The notes below the pieces were generated by a model, which saw only the letters and a list, made by a program, of their open reading frames with translations, was not told the DNA's origin and made no database searches. Shown here one piece after another: positions 9,677 to 15,960 of a DNA stretch of 64,000 bases; position 1 is the first letter of the stretch, and the number at the start of each line of letters is the position of its first letter. A program made the position numbers and the translations under genes. This stretch comes from Lachnospiraceae bacterium (GTDB lineage: Bacteria > Bacillota > Clostridia > Lachnospirales > Lachnospiraceae): NCBI GenBank assembly GCA_910575835.1, contig CAJTGB010000002.1, forward strand, positions 124,001-188,000. The letters run 5' to 3'.

Positions 9677-9703
9677 TGTCGAATAATGTCTTAGTATGTC
9701 GAA
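9677..9703 (+). promoter_or_regulatory. pair of consensus Spo0A boxes (0A boxes)
   Basis: Two exact TGTCGAA heptamers, at 9677-9683 and 9697-9703, on the same strand with a 20-base (two-turn) period. TGNCGAA is the established core of the Spo0A binding site. They lie between the divergent response regulator gene and the Spo0A-C domain gene; a TATAAT at 9750-9755 faces the latter without a recognisable -35 element, which would fit activator dependence. Confidence 0.6.
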
Positions 9704-9810
9704 TTTTTACGGATTATGTCCCTTTTAATTTCAGCAAGCTTTTTTCAGCTATAATACAGATGTAGCATGCACGTCGTTTCTCAAACGATAAGGTCCGGAA
9801 GGATATTACA

Positions 9811-10155
9811 ATGGACGAAAGACAGATTGAATACTTGATACGTTCCCTCGGCATTGGGGCTACATACCGTGGTTACCGCTATTTAAGCTATGGCATTCAA
9901 TTATGCCTGAAAGATGAAGATTATCTCCTGTCCGTAAGTAAATTGTTATATCCTCAGATTGCAGAACATTACTGCACTACAAGTTATAGTGTTGAAAGGG
10001 ATATCCGTACAGTTATAAAAGTATGTTGGGACAGAGGTGATAAAACCTTACTACAAAAAATCGCTTTAAGACCGTTACCCGCGAAGCCCCCATCCGGCGA
10101 GTTTTTCGACATATTGACCGCACACTTGAGACAAAAGTCTATTCCGGTGATTTAG
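9811..10155 (+). CDS. stand-alone Spo0A C-terminal DNA-binding domain protein
   Basis: 114 residues consisting only of the Spo0A-C effector fold: IEYLIRSLGIGATYRGYRYLSYGIQL, YPQIAEHYCTTSYSVERDIRTVIKVCWDRGD, then a C-terminal helix (GEFFDILTAHL). The recognition helix SVERDIRTVIKVCW matches the Spo0A pattern in which VERAIRHAIEVAW contacts the 0A box. The receiver domain and phosphoacceptor are absent, so any control must be at the level of expression. Ribosome binding site GGAAGGATATTAC. Two TGTCGAA boxes lie upstream, suggesting regulation by Spo0A or by itself. It could act as a competitor or helper for 0A boxes; that is inference. Confidence 0.85.
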   Translation: MDERQIEYLIRSLGIGATYRGYRYLSYGIQLCLKDEDYLLSVSKLLYPQIAEHYCTTSYSVERDIRTVIKVCWDRGDKTLLQKIALRPLPAKPPSGEFFDILTAHLRQKSIPVI

Positions 10156-10252
10156 GTTTTCTTATTAAGTTCTTAAGTCCTTCTTAAGAATTTTTCTTTT
10201 TCTTTTATGGTTTTAACATACTTTGGACATAATTTTCTTTTATACTAAAACC

Positions 10253-10410
10253 CAGATAGTTGATTAACACTCACTATCTCCCCCTCAATAAAGTAATGCA
10301 TCGCTGGAAGGGACTGACGATGCAGCACTTTACTCTCATTCCTTTTAGATAACTATAACAACGGCGAACCCCTTCATTCCGCGAGGATTGAAGGGGTTTC
10401 GTTGTGATGC
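10253..10410 (+). ncRNA. candidate structured small RNA, copy 1
   Basis: A non-coding stretch with a TATACT box at 10241-10246 and conserved upstream ACATACTTT-GACA. The predicted RNA has hairpin I (GATAGT 10255-10260 with ACTATC 10273-10278), a single-stranded C-tract (CTCCCCCTC, about 10277-10286), hairpin II (10290-10303 with 10318-10331, outer AAAGT/ACTTT and inner TGCATCG/CGATGCA), a conserved linker CATTCCTTTTAGATAAC, and hairpin III (10359-10404, AACCCCTTCA/TGAAGGGGTT capped by a GCGA tetraloop). A second copy in inverted orientation at 13218-13383 keeps the pairing while changing the stem bases. The C-tract is complementary to Shine-Dalgarno sequences. The final stem may serve as terminator although it lacks a clean U-run. 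Confidence 0.55.
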
Positions 10411-10501
10411 TGTTTACATCGGGCCGGATTTAGTGTATATTTACAAAAGAAGCCCTATGAAGATAACTTCAGAAACCCGATACAAAAGACAGGAGGAACA
10501 C

Positions 10502-11140
10502 ATGACAAAAGAAAAATTAGCCCTGGAGATCATTGAACGCCTGAAAAAGGAATATCCAGACGCCGGATGTACTCTGGATTATGACCAGGCATGGAAATTA
10601 CTGGTCAGCGTGCGGTTGGCAGCCCAGTGTACGGACGCCAGAGTGAATGTTGTGGTCGAAGGCTTGTATGAGAAATATCCTGATATAGACGCATTGGCCG
10701 AGGCTGATGCTGAAGATATAGAAGAGATCGTCAGACCTTGCGGACTTGGGAAAAGCAAGGCAAGAGACATTAGCGCCTGCATGAAGATGCTGAAGGAAGA
10801 ATACGGCGGCAAGGTTCCCAGGGATTTTAACGCTCTCCTGAAGCTGCCGGGCGTTGGCCGAAAAAGCGCGAATCTCATCATGGGCGACGTGTTCGGCGAA
10901 CCGGCCATCGTAACGGATACCCACTGTATCCGCCTGGTAAACCGCATGGGCCTTGTAGACGGTATCAAAGAACCTAAAAAAGTAGAGATGGCGCTGTGGA
11001 AGATCATTCCGCCCAAGGAAGGCAGTGACTTCTGCCACCGCCTGGTCTATCACGGACGGGACGTCTGTACCGCAAGGACGAAGCCATACTGCGATAGCTG
11101 CTGCCTGCGGGATATCTGCGCGAAAAACGGAATAGAATAA
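10502..11140 (+). CDS. nth: endonuclease III, DNA glycosylase/AP lyase
   Basis: 212 residues, the usual length. Endonuclease III removes oxidised pyrimidines from DNA and cleaves the abasic site. Visible are the helix-hairpin-helix LPGVGRKSANLIMG with catalytic Lys121, the catalytic Asp139 in IVTDTHCIRLVNR, and the C-terminal 4Fe-4S cysteines in CTARTKPYC-DS-CCLRDIC. The first cysteine spacing is seven residues rather than the six seen in the E. coli enzyme. The start is ATG 10502 after AGGAGGAACAC. It follows the structured RNA by about 90 bases. Confidence 0.95.
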   Translation: MTKEKLALEIIERLKKEYPDAGCTLDYDQAWKLLVSVRLAAQCTDARVNVVVEGLYEKYPDIDALAEADAEDIEEIVRPCGLGKSKARDISACMKMLKEEYGGKVPRDFNALLKLPGVGRKSANLIMGDVFGEPAIVTDTHCIRLVNRMGLVDGIKEPKKVEMALWKIIPPKEGSDFCHRLVYHGRDVCTARTKPYCDSCCLRDICAKNGIE

Positions 11141-11152
11141 GCCTGCAGTGAT

Positions 11153-11398
11153 TCAGCCCTGCCTGAGCGCCTTCAGGCATTCTATGAGTTCCAGATCCTC
11201 CTGCATAAGCTTTAAGTTGGAACAGTAATTCTTGCCCTCCGGGGTCGTTACGGTAATCTCAACGACCGCGCCCTCTCTAAGCGCGTCCTGAGATACGGCA
11301 TTGAGAAACAGCGGGAATTTGGGATGGTTCATGCGGAAACGCTCCATCCCTCCTTTTAGTTTCTGGATCATAGCAATTTGATTAAAATTCATATTCAT
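11153..11398 (-). CDS. small conserved-looking cytosolic protein, function unknown
   Basis: 81 residues with a well-placed ribosome binding site (GGGAGG, 9 bases before ATG 11398). The N-terminal helix (NQIAMIQKLKGGMERFRMNHPKFPLFLNAV) is followed by a beta-hairpin region (GAVVEITVTTPEGKNYCSNLKL) and a short helix. No signal peptide or membrane segment. I do not recognise the family. It is convergent with nth and divergent from the HD hydrolase gene. Confidence 0.65.
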   Translation of the reverse strand: MNMNFNQIAMIQKLKGGMERFRMNHPKFPLFLNAVSQDALREGAVVEITVTTPEGKNYCSNLKLMQEDLELIECLKALRQG

Positions 11399-11470
11399 GA
11401 TAAGATACCTCCCATATTATGATACTGAACTTTACAAAAATAGTTAAAAAGATTAAGAGGAGACCGCCTT

Positions 11471-12250
11471 ATGAATCTGCAGCATGCAAAAAAAGAATTT
11501 GAACGTTACCTGGACGGCTATGACAGGAACGACGACAAGGTACATCTGAAAATCGCACACACCTACGGAGTTACCGAGTACAGCAGACAGATAGCAGAAC
11601 GGTTAAAACTGTCAAAAGAAGACCGGGAACTGGCACAGCTGATCGGTCTTCTCCATGATATCGGCAGGTTTGAACAGTTGAAGCGTTTTGACAGTTTCGA
11701 GCCGGACACCATGGACCATGCAAGCTTCGGAGTCCGTATCTTATTCCCGGAAGGAAAGATCCGGGACTTCATAGAAACAGACGAGTGGGACGATATCATA
11801 CAGACGGCAATCGCCAAGCACAGCGATTTCCGATTGAACGGCATCGCAGACAACCGTACACTGATGCATGCCCGCATCATCCGCGACGCCGACAAGCTCG
11901 ATAACTGCCGGGTGAAGCTTGAAGATACCATTGAAACCATACTCGGAGTCTCTGCCCGGGAGGTAGGAATGACCTCCGTCAGCCCGGAAGTTATGGAACA
12001 ATTCCGCAGAAAAGAATCCATTCTGTCTTCTATAAGAAGAACAAAGATGGATTACTGGCTGTCTTATCTTGCTTATTTCTTCGATATTAACTACAAGGTG
12101 TCCTGGGATATCATCCGTGAGCATGATTATGTGACACGGCTGATCGGCCGTATCCCTTATTCCGATCCCCAGGCCAGGCTGCAGATGGATGAGGTTCAAA
12201 AGACGCTGTATGAATACATGGCGGATTTTACTGCGTCCTCAATTGATTAA
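11471..12250 (+). CDS. HD-domain phosphohydrolase
   Basis: 259 residues. The metal-binding HD motif is complete: H30-region histidine (VHLKIAHTYGVTEY), LIGLLHDIGRFEQ, an IAKHSDFRL histidine, and the closing Asp in IIRDADKLDN. HD proteins hydrolyse nucleotides, cyclic dinucleotides or (p)ppGpp; no extra domain points to one substrate. Ribosome binding site AAGAGGAGACCGCCTT before ATG 11471. Its stop overlaps the stop of the convergent methyltransferase gene by four bases. Confidence 0.85.
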   Translation: MNLQHAKKEFERYLDGYDRNDDKVHLKIAHTYGVTEYSRQIAERLKLSKEDRELAQLIGLLHDIGRFEQLKRFDSFEPDTMDHASFGVRILFPEGKIRDFIETDEWDDIIQTAIAKHSDFRLNGIADNRTLMHARIIRDADKLDNCRVKLEDTIETILGVSAREVGMTSVSPEVMEQFRRKESILSSIRRTKMDYWLSYLAYFFDINYKVSWDIIREHDYVTRLIGRIPYSDPQARLQMDEVQKTLYEYMADFTASSID

Positions 12251-13104
12251 GCTTCCCACCGCCCGGATGCCCCGCACGGAAGATACAGACCTGTACGGCT
12301 GACCGGCAGGCCGATCTCCTGGGATGTTACTTTGCCCTGGTATCTCTTAAGCTCGACGCTCAGCATATACGTCAGCACGGCCGGCGCAAGTCCGGTCGTA
12401 TATGAATTGACCAGGAAGAACAGCGGCGTATCTGACAGAAGCTTCGCACACAGCCTGATCAGCGGATGGATCGCATCCTCGATCTTCCAGATCTCGCCTT
12501 TTGGCCCCCGTCCGTAAGAGGGCGGGTCCATTATAACGGCGTCATAATGATTCCCCCGCCGGATCTCCCGTTCTACGAATTTGACGCAGTCGTCAACCAG
12601 CCAGCGGACGGGCCTGTCGGACAACCCGGAAGAAACGGCGTTCTCCTTCGCCCAGGCAACCATCCCCTTGGATGCGTCCACATGGGTGACGCTGGCCCCG
12701 GCAGCTGCGGCGGACAAGGTGGCGCCCCCCGTATAAGCGAACAGATTCAGCACCTTGACCGGACGCCCGGCGCTTCGTATCTTCTCGGAAAACCAGTCCC
12801 AGTTTGCCGCCTGTTCCGGGAACAGGCCGGTATGCTTGAAGCTGAACGGCTTCAGGTTAAAGGTCAGCTCCCCATAGCGGATCTGCCACTGCTTGGGCAG
12901 ATCAAAGAATTCCCAGTCGCCGCCGCCCTTCTTACTGCGGTGATAGTGACCGTTCATGTGCGTCCAGCCCTTGTCGGTTCTGGGCGTATCCCATATAACC
13001 TGGGGATCCGGCCGGACCAGAATATAGTCTCCCCACCGCTCCAGCTTCTCGCCTTTGCTGCAGTCTATGATCTCGTAATCTTTCCATTTATCTGCAATCC
13101 ACAT
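12247..13104 (-). CDS. RlmI-like class I SAM-dependent methyltransferase without PUA domain
   Basis: 285 residues matching the SAM methyltransferase family typified by RlmI/RlmK catalytic domains: motif I VLNLFAYTGGATLSAAAAGA, acidic ribose-binding strand THVDASKGMVAWAKENA, motif III region WLVDDCVKFVERE, and motif IV VIMDPPSYGRGPKGE. The N-terminal beta region (LVRPDPQVIW, GHYHRSKKGGGDWEF) replaces the PUA RNA-binding domain. It most likely methylates cytosine in rRNA; this is family inference. Start ATG 13104 with ribosome binding site AAAGGAATATATACC. Confidence 0.85.
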   Translation of the reverse strand: MWIADKWKDYEIIDCSKGEKLERWGDYILVRPDPQVIWDTPRTDKGWTHMNGHYHRSKKGGGDWEFFDLPKQWQIRYGELTFNLKPFSFKHTGLFPEQAANWDWFSEKIRSAGRPVKVLNLFAYTGGATLSAAAAGASVTHVDASKGMVAWAKENAVSSGLSDRPVRWLVDDCVKFVEREIRRGNHYDAVIMDPPSYGRGPKGEIWKIEDAIHPLIRLCAKLLSDTPLFFLVNSYTTGLAPAVLTYMLSVELKRYQGKVTSQEIGLPVSRTGLYLPCGASGRWEA

Positions 13105-13217
13105 GGTATATATTCCTTTCGTAATCCTTAGATAATCTTTAGATAGTCGCTAGAAGGCTTATGCTATCTTTATGAATATACACCAAAAATGGATTGCTGT
13201 AAATATACAGAAATCTC

Positions 13218-13383
13218 CCCGCACCAACAAACCCCTTCATACCTTGCGGAATGAAGGGGTTCGCCGTTGTTATAGTTATCTAAAAGGAATGAGAGTAAAG
13301 TGCGGCACCCGGGGCAAATCCAGCCCTCTGGGTGCAATACTTTGTGAGGGGGGAGATAGTTGAATCTGTCTTTCAACTATCTG
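13218..13383 (-). ncRNA. candidate structured small RNA, copy 2 (inverted)
   Basis: Reverse-strand relative of the RNA at 10253-10410. TATACT lies at 13395-13390 with conserved ACATACTTT-GACA upstream. Hairpin I is longer here (arms 13354-13364 and 13372-13382, 11 bp). It is followed by a CTCCCCCCTC tract. Hairpin II (13297-13343) has stem TGCACCC/GGGTGC in place of TGCATCG/CGATGCA, a compensatory change. The linker CATTCCTTTTAGATAAC is identical, and hairpin III (13225-13269) has a GCAA tetraloop where copy 1 has GCGA. A 68-codon ORF crosses this RNA but has no ribosome binding site. Confidence 0.55.
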
Positions 13384-13428
13384 ACTCTTAGTATAAAAGC
13401 AAAATGTGTCTAAAGTATGTTTATTTCC

Positions 13429-13842
13429 TTAAACAAATCGAAAGTTTCTTAAGCGAAGATTAAAATTTACTAACGGAACCCCGTCTACCGTCTGATTGCT
13501 GAATCCTTGTCTGTTACACTCGGCCTGCAGCCTTCTTACCCATCCTTCAAGATCGAACGCTGCGTTCGGCTTTGCTGTCGGCATTGCCGGCTTCGGCGCC
13601 GGTGCTGCAGCCCCAGATCCATAGATCTTCTTTTCTGCAATAGCAGAAGCTATCGCATCCCCACACTTCTCGGCATTCCAGTGATTATAGTCATTCTGGT
13701 TATCCACAAAACAACATTCCACCAGCAATGCCGGAGCTTTTGTATTCTTCAGCGCATAAAGCCCCTGGGTATATTCCTTTCCTACCGGCTCTTGCGCCGG
13801 CGCAACAAAAAGAGAGCCTGTTTCATTTTCCAGACTCTCCAA
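13429..13842 (-). pseudogene. remnant of a phage-type N-acetylmuramoyl-L-alanine amidase
   Basis: The reading frame holds only the end of an Amidase_3 catalytic domain (GLYALKNTKAPALLVECCFVDNQNDYNHW, with the conserved glutamate) and the start of a cell-wall-binding module (AAFDLEGWVRRLQAECNRQGFS). The zinc-binding N-terminal half is missing and the C-terminus ends abruptly in NFNLRLRNFRFV. It is therefore a leftover of a prophage lysin rather than a working enzyme. The 5' end abuts the promoter of the toxin-antitoxin RNA at 13851. Confidence 0.7.
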
Positions 13843-13850
13843 ATTTTACA

Positions 13851-13879
13851 TTGCAATCTCATTCAATTTACTCTATAAT
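13851..13879 (+). promoter_or_regulatory. promoter of antisense RNA, type I TA module A
   Basis: TTGCAA (13851-13856) and TATAAT (13874-13879) with a 17-base spacer, pointing at the 3' end of the small toxin gene. Confidence 0.75.
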
Positions 13880-13885
13880 ACAGAT

Positions 13886-13978
13886 AGGAAGAGATAACCG
13901 CCCACAAAGTGGTTAGCCTCCGTTTAAGGTTTTAAGCCTACCTGGACCGCCAAGTACAAGGTAGGCTTATTTATTTTC
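13886..13978 (+). ncRNA. antisense antitoxin RNA of type I TA module A
   Basis: A roughly 90-base RNA starting after the promoter at 13851-13879 and ending at the terminator AAGCCTACCT/AGGTAGGCTT (13934-13968) plus T-rich tail. It contains a hairpin around CCCACAAAGTGG (about 13902-13913). Its 3' end overlaps the toxin stop codon on the other strand, and its 5' hairpin has a 7-bp complementarity (ACCGCCC with GGGTGGT, one wobble) to the toxin mRNA leader. This is the layout of TxpA/RatA- and Fst-type systems. Confidence 0.6.
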
Positions 13979-14069
13979 GCTTGTTATTCCTACTATCAAT
14001 ATAGGCAAGCAATGCGATAAGAAACGTTCCGAACAGAATTAACAATGTTAAAACTTCATATGTACTCAT
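13971..14069 (-). CDS. small hydrophobic type I toxin, module A
   Basis: 32 residues: MSTYEVLTLLILFGT, a single membrane helix (about 7-23), then a charged tail (SRNNKRK). This is the hallmark of holin-like type I toxins (TxpA/Fst superfamily), which insert in the membrane when antisense control fails. Strong ribosome binding site GGGAGGTGGTGCGA. Promoter TTGCCA (14167-14162) and TAATAT (14144-14139), 17-base spacer, gives a leader of about 65 bases. The antisense RNA on the opposite strand converges on it. It lies among prophage and IS remnants. Confidence 0.7.
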   Translation of the reverse strand: MSTYEVLTLLILFGTFLIALLAYIDSRNNKRK

Positions 14070-14243
14070 TCGCACCACCTCCCTTCTTTTCTCAAAGTAC
14101 GGGAGGCTACCACCCTGTAACACGGTTATCTCTCTACTATATTATCATTCTGCCGTTCTTCTGGCAATCTTTATTTTCTATCCGGCATACCTGGTAAACT
14201 CTCATCCCTTTTCAACAGATTCCGCAGCATTTCATTCAATCCC

Positions 14244-14340
14244 GTACTGGCCAGACCAGAGATCATCCCGCCAAGGGACTCTAAAGCATGGGAAAAGGAA
14301 TATGACAGAAGGACTTCTGTGGAACGCTTCAACAAGCTTT
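14244..14340 (+). pseudogene. C-terminal scrap of an IS transposase
   Basis: The plus-strand frame beginning at 14244 reads VLARPEIIPPRDSKAWEKEY and then DRRTSVERFNKLF. The pattern of a Trp-x-x-x-Tyr followed by RRTSVERFN is the end of the DDE catalytic domain of IS1182/IS4-type transposases, with its final glutamate. There is no start codon or upstream domain, so it is debris. The flanking 14070-14564 stretch contains no other gene. Confidence 0.55.
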
Positions 14341-14564
14341 TTCATTCAGTTGTCAATTTTCAGTTGGTATCTCGTTCATTGAGATTCCGAGAAGTTATAC
14401 TTTCTATTGATTTAAGTTAGAAATCCTATATAATATGAATTACAGGGCTTGAAGTTCCTGAACCTAAAGGACGGTTAATGTACGCCTGATAAAAAGTATA
14501 ACCGCTCTGGTGTTTATATAGATTTCTCAATGTAAGGTCGAACAAAAGAAAGAGAGGACAGAAA

Positions 14565-14750
14565 ATGGCAAATTGTTGTATATGTGGAAGAAAAATAGGT
14601 GGCTGGGGAGCAGATAAACTCACATTAGAACCGGGAAAGGATTGTTGCCATATGTGCGCTCCCATTATCAGAAGCTTAGATGAAATCGACGATGAAAATA
14701 CATTTTTAATCCAATGTGAAAAACTATACAAAGACTATTCTGATTTTTGA
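14565..14750 (+). CDS. small zinc-ribbon-like protein
   Basis: 61 residues with two cysteine pairs, CCICGRKIGG (4-13) and CCHMC (about 32-36), spaced like a small zinc ribbon; the N-terminus resembles DUF4428. An acidic helix follows. Ribosome binding site AGAGAGGACAGAAA. The upstream minus-strand frame covering the same bases is a shadow. The Uma2 gene follows after 57 bases, so the two may be one accessory unit. Function unknown. Confidence 0.6.
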   Translation: MANCCICGRKIGGWGADKLTLEPGKDCCHMCAPIIRSLDEIDDENTFLIQCEKLYKDYSDF

Positions 14751-14807
14751 GCGATGCATAAAGACAGAAGAAAAATAGAAACTATAACAAAGAAAGGACG
14801 TGATCAC

Positions 14808-15353
14808 ATGCCAATGCCCCAAGAACGCACTTACACATCAGAAGACTACTGGAACCTCCCGGAAGGACAGCGCGCGGAGCTGATCGATGGGAAGCTGTAC
14901 GCTATGGCTCCACCGAATCGGATACATCAGAAAATACTTGGTACGCTTCATTCCGTAATTTTCAACCACATTAACCAACAGAAGGGCTCCTGTGAAGTTT
15001 ACCCCGCCCCATTTGCCGTCAATCTAAATGCGAATGACAAGATGTGGGTTGAGCCTGATATTTCCGTCATTTGTGATAAAGAGAAACTGTCTGACCGCGG
15101 ATGCGAAGGGGCGCCGGACTGGATCATAGAAATTGCATCTCCCAGTACTTCGCGAATAGATTGTGCTGTCAAATTATTTAAATACCGCACTGCCGGCGTC
15201 CGTGAATACTGGATCGTAAACCCGATGAAAAAATTGGTTCAAACCTATATCTTCGAGGGGGAAGAAGATGCAAGCATTTTTTCCTTTGATGACGAAATAC
15301 TTGTTTATATTTTTGATGATGGTCTGACTATCAAGATTTCTGATTTATTATAA
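14808..15353 (+). CDS. Uma2-family PD-(D/E)XK protein (DUF820)
   Basis: 181 residues. The family pattern is clear: YTSEDYWNLPEGQRAELIDGKLYAMAPP at the start, then VEPDISVICD and WIIEIASPSTSR, which carry the restriction-endonuclease-fold acidic residues, and the VREYWIVNP strand. Uma2 proteins are common in accessory DNA and have a nuclease-like fold, but activity is not established for most members. ATG 14808 has ribosome binding site AAAGGACG. A hairpin terminator follows. Confidence 0.8.
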   Translation: MPMPQERTYTSEDYWNLPEGQRAELIDGKLYAMAPPNRIHQKILGTLHSVIFNHINQQKGSCEVYPAPFAVNLNANDKMWVEPDISVICDKEKLSDRGCEGAPDWIIEIASPSTSRIDCAVKLFKYRTAGVREYWIVNPMKKLVQTYIFEGEEDASIFSFDDEILVYIFDDGLTIKISDLL

Positions 15354-15355
15354 AG

Positions 15356-15391
15356 AAAACCGTCCCTGCACCCACAGAGACGGTTTTCACA
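15356..15391 (+). terminator. terminator after the Uma2 gene
   Basis: AAAACCGTC (15356-15364) pairs with GACGGTTTT (15379-15387). Confidence 0.7.
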
Positions 15392-15530
15392 TAGATTTGT
15401 ATTGTTTCTGGTTGTCAGCCCCGCGCCGACCGCGCCAGACACATACCGCACATTGACAAGAATATATTTACCCAGACAGCCGACAGGCGGCTCTCTATCC
15501 GTTCCGAGTCTTGCGGAAAGGATGATACTT

Positions 15531-15614
15531 ATGAGTACATATGAGGAATTCATGATCTTACTGACATTCGCGTCACTGGTTGTTGCAATTCTGAATCTGA
15601 AAAATAAGAAATAG
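15531..15614 (+). CDS. small hydrophobic type I toxin, module C
   Basis: 27 residues: MSTYEEFMILLTFASLVVAI, then NLKNKK. It begins with the same MSTYE and ends in the same basic tail as the toxin at 13971-14069. Ribosome binding site GGAAAGGATGATACTT. A TATATT box at 15459-15464 could serve its promoter, but no good -35 is seen. The antisense RNA from the opposite strand ends inside its last codons. Confidence 0.6.
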   Translation: MSTYEEFMILLTFASLVVAILNLKNKK

Positions 15615-15714
15615 CCGTTCCTGTCTCTGGTAAAGATTGAACGGCTATCTCTGTAGCTTATTAAATTGATTCGCCGGAACGGGTAGCGTGCACCTACTCG
15701 TCGGCTGTCTTGTT
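15603..15714 (-). ncRNA. antisense antitoxin RNA of type I TA module C
   Basis: Begins after the promoter at 15748-15721 and ends at a hairpin (15648-15639 with 15620-15611, GATAGCCGTTC/GAACGGCTATTTC type) followed by a U-rich tail on the minus strand. The RNA starts with ACAGCCGAC, which also occurs in the toxin leader (ACAGCCGACAGGCGGC). Its 3' end overlaps the toxin stop codon. Confidence 0.55.
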
Positions 15715-15720
15715 AAGTAT

Positions 15721-15748
15721 ATTATAGCAAATATACCTCAAATGTCAA
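15721..15748 (-). promoter_or_regulatory. promoter of antisense RNA, TA module C
   Basis: TTGACA (15748-15743) and TATAAT (15726-15721) on the minus strand, both perfect hexamers, with a 16-base spacer. Confidence 0.75.
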
Positions 15749-15960
15749 GAACCGCACCAATCCCTATGGAGTTTACCCTCCAGTGAAAGAATTCGATAAT
15801 AAAACCTCTAATCACCCTGCGTTCAGTTATACTTTAGCATCCCAGCACCGCAAAAGGCTGTCTGTCATAATTTTGGCTTTTCTTTTTCCTCATTCTCCTA
15901 TATAATGTAACAAGGAAATTATAGTGTGTTTCATCATTATGTCATATGAGGAGGATAAAT

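Noticed and set aside
13170-13376. 68-codon ORF on the minus strand
   Set aside because: It lies within the structured RNA copy 2, whose hairpins are conserved with copy 1 although the encoded peptide is not.
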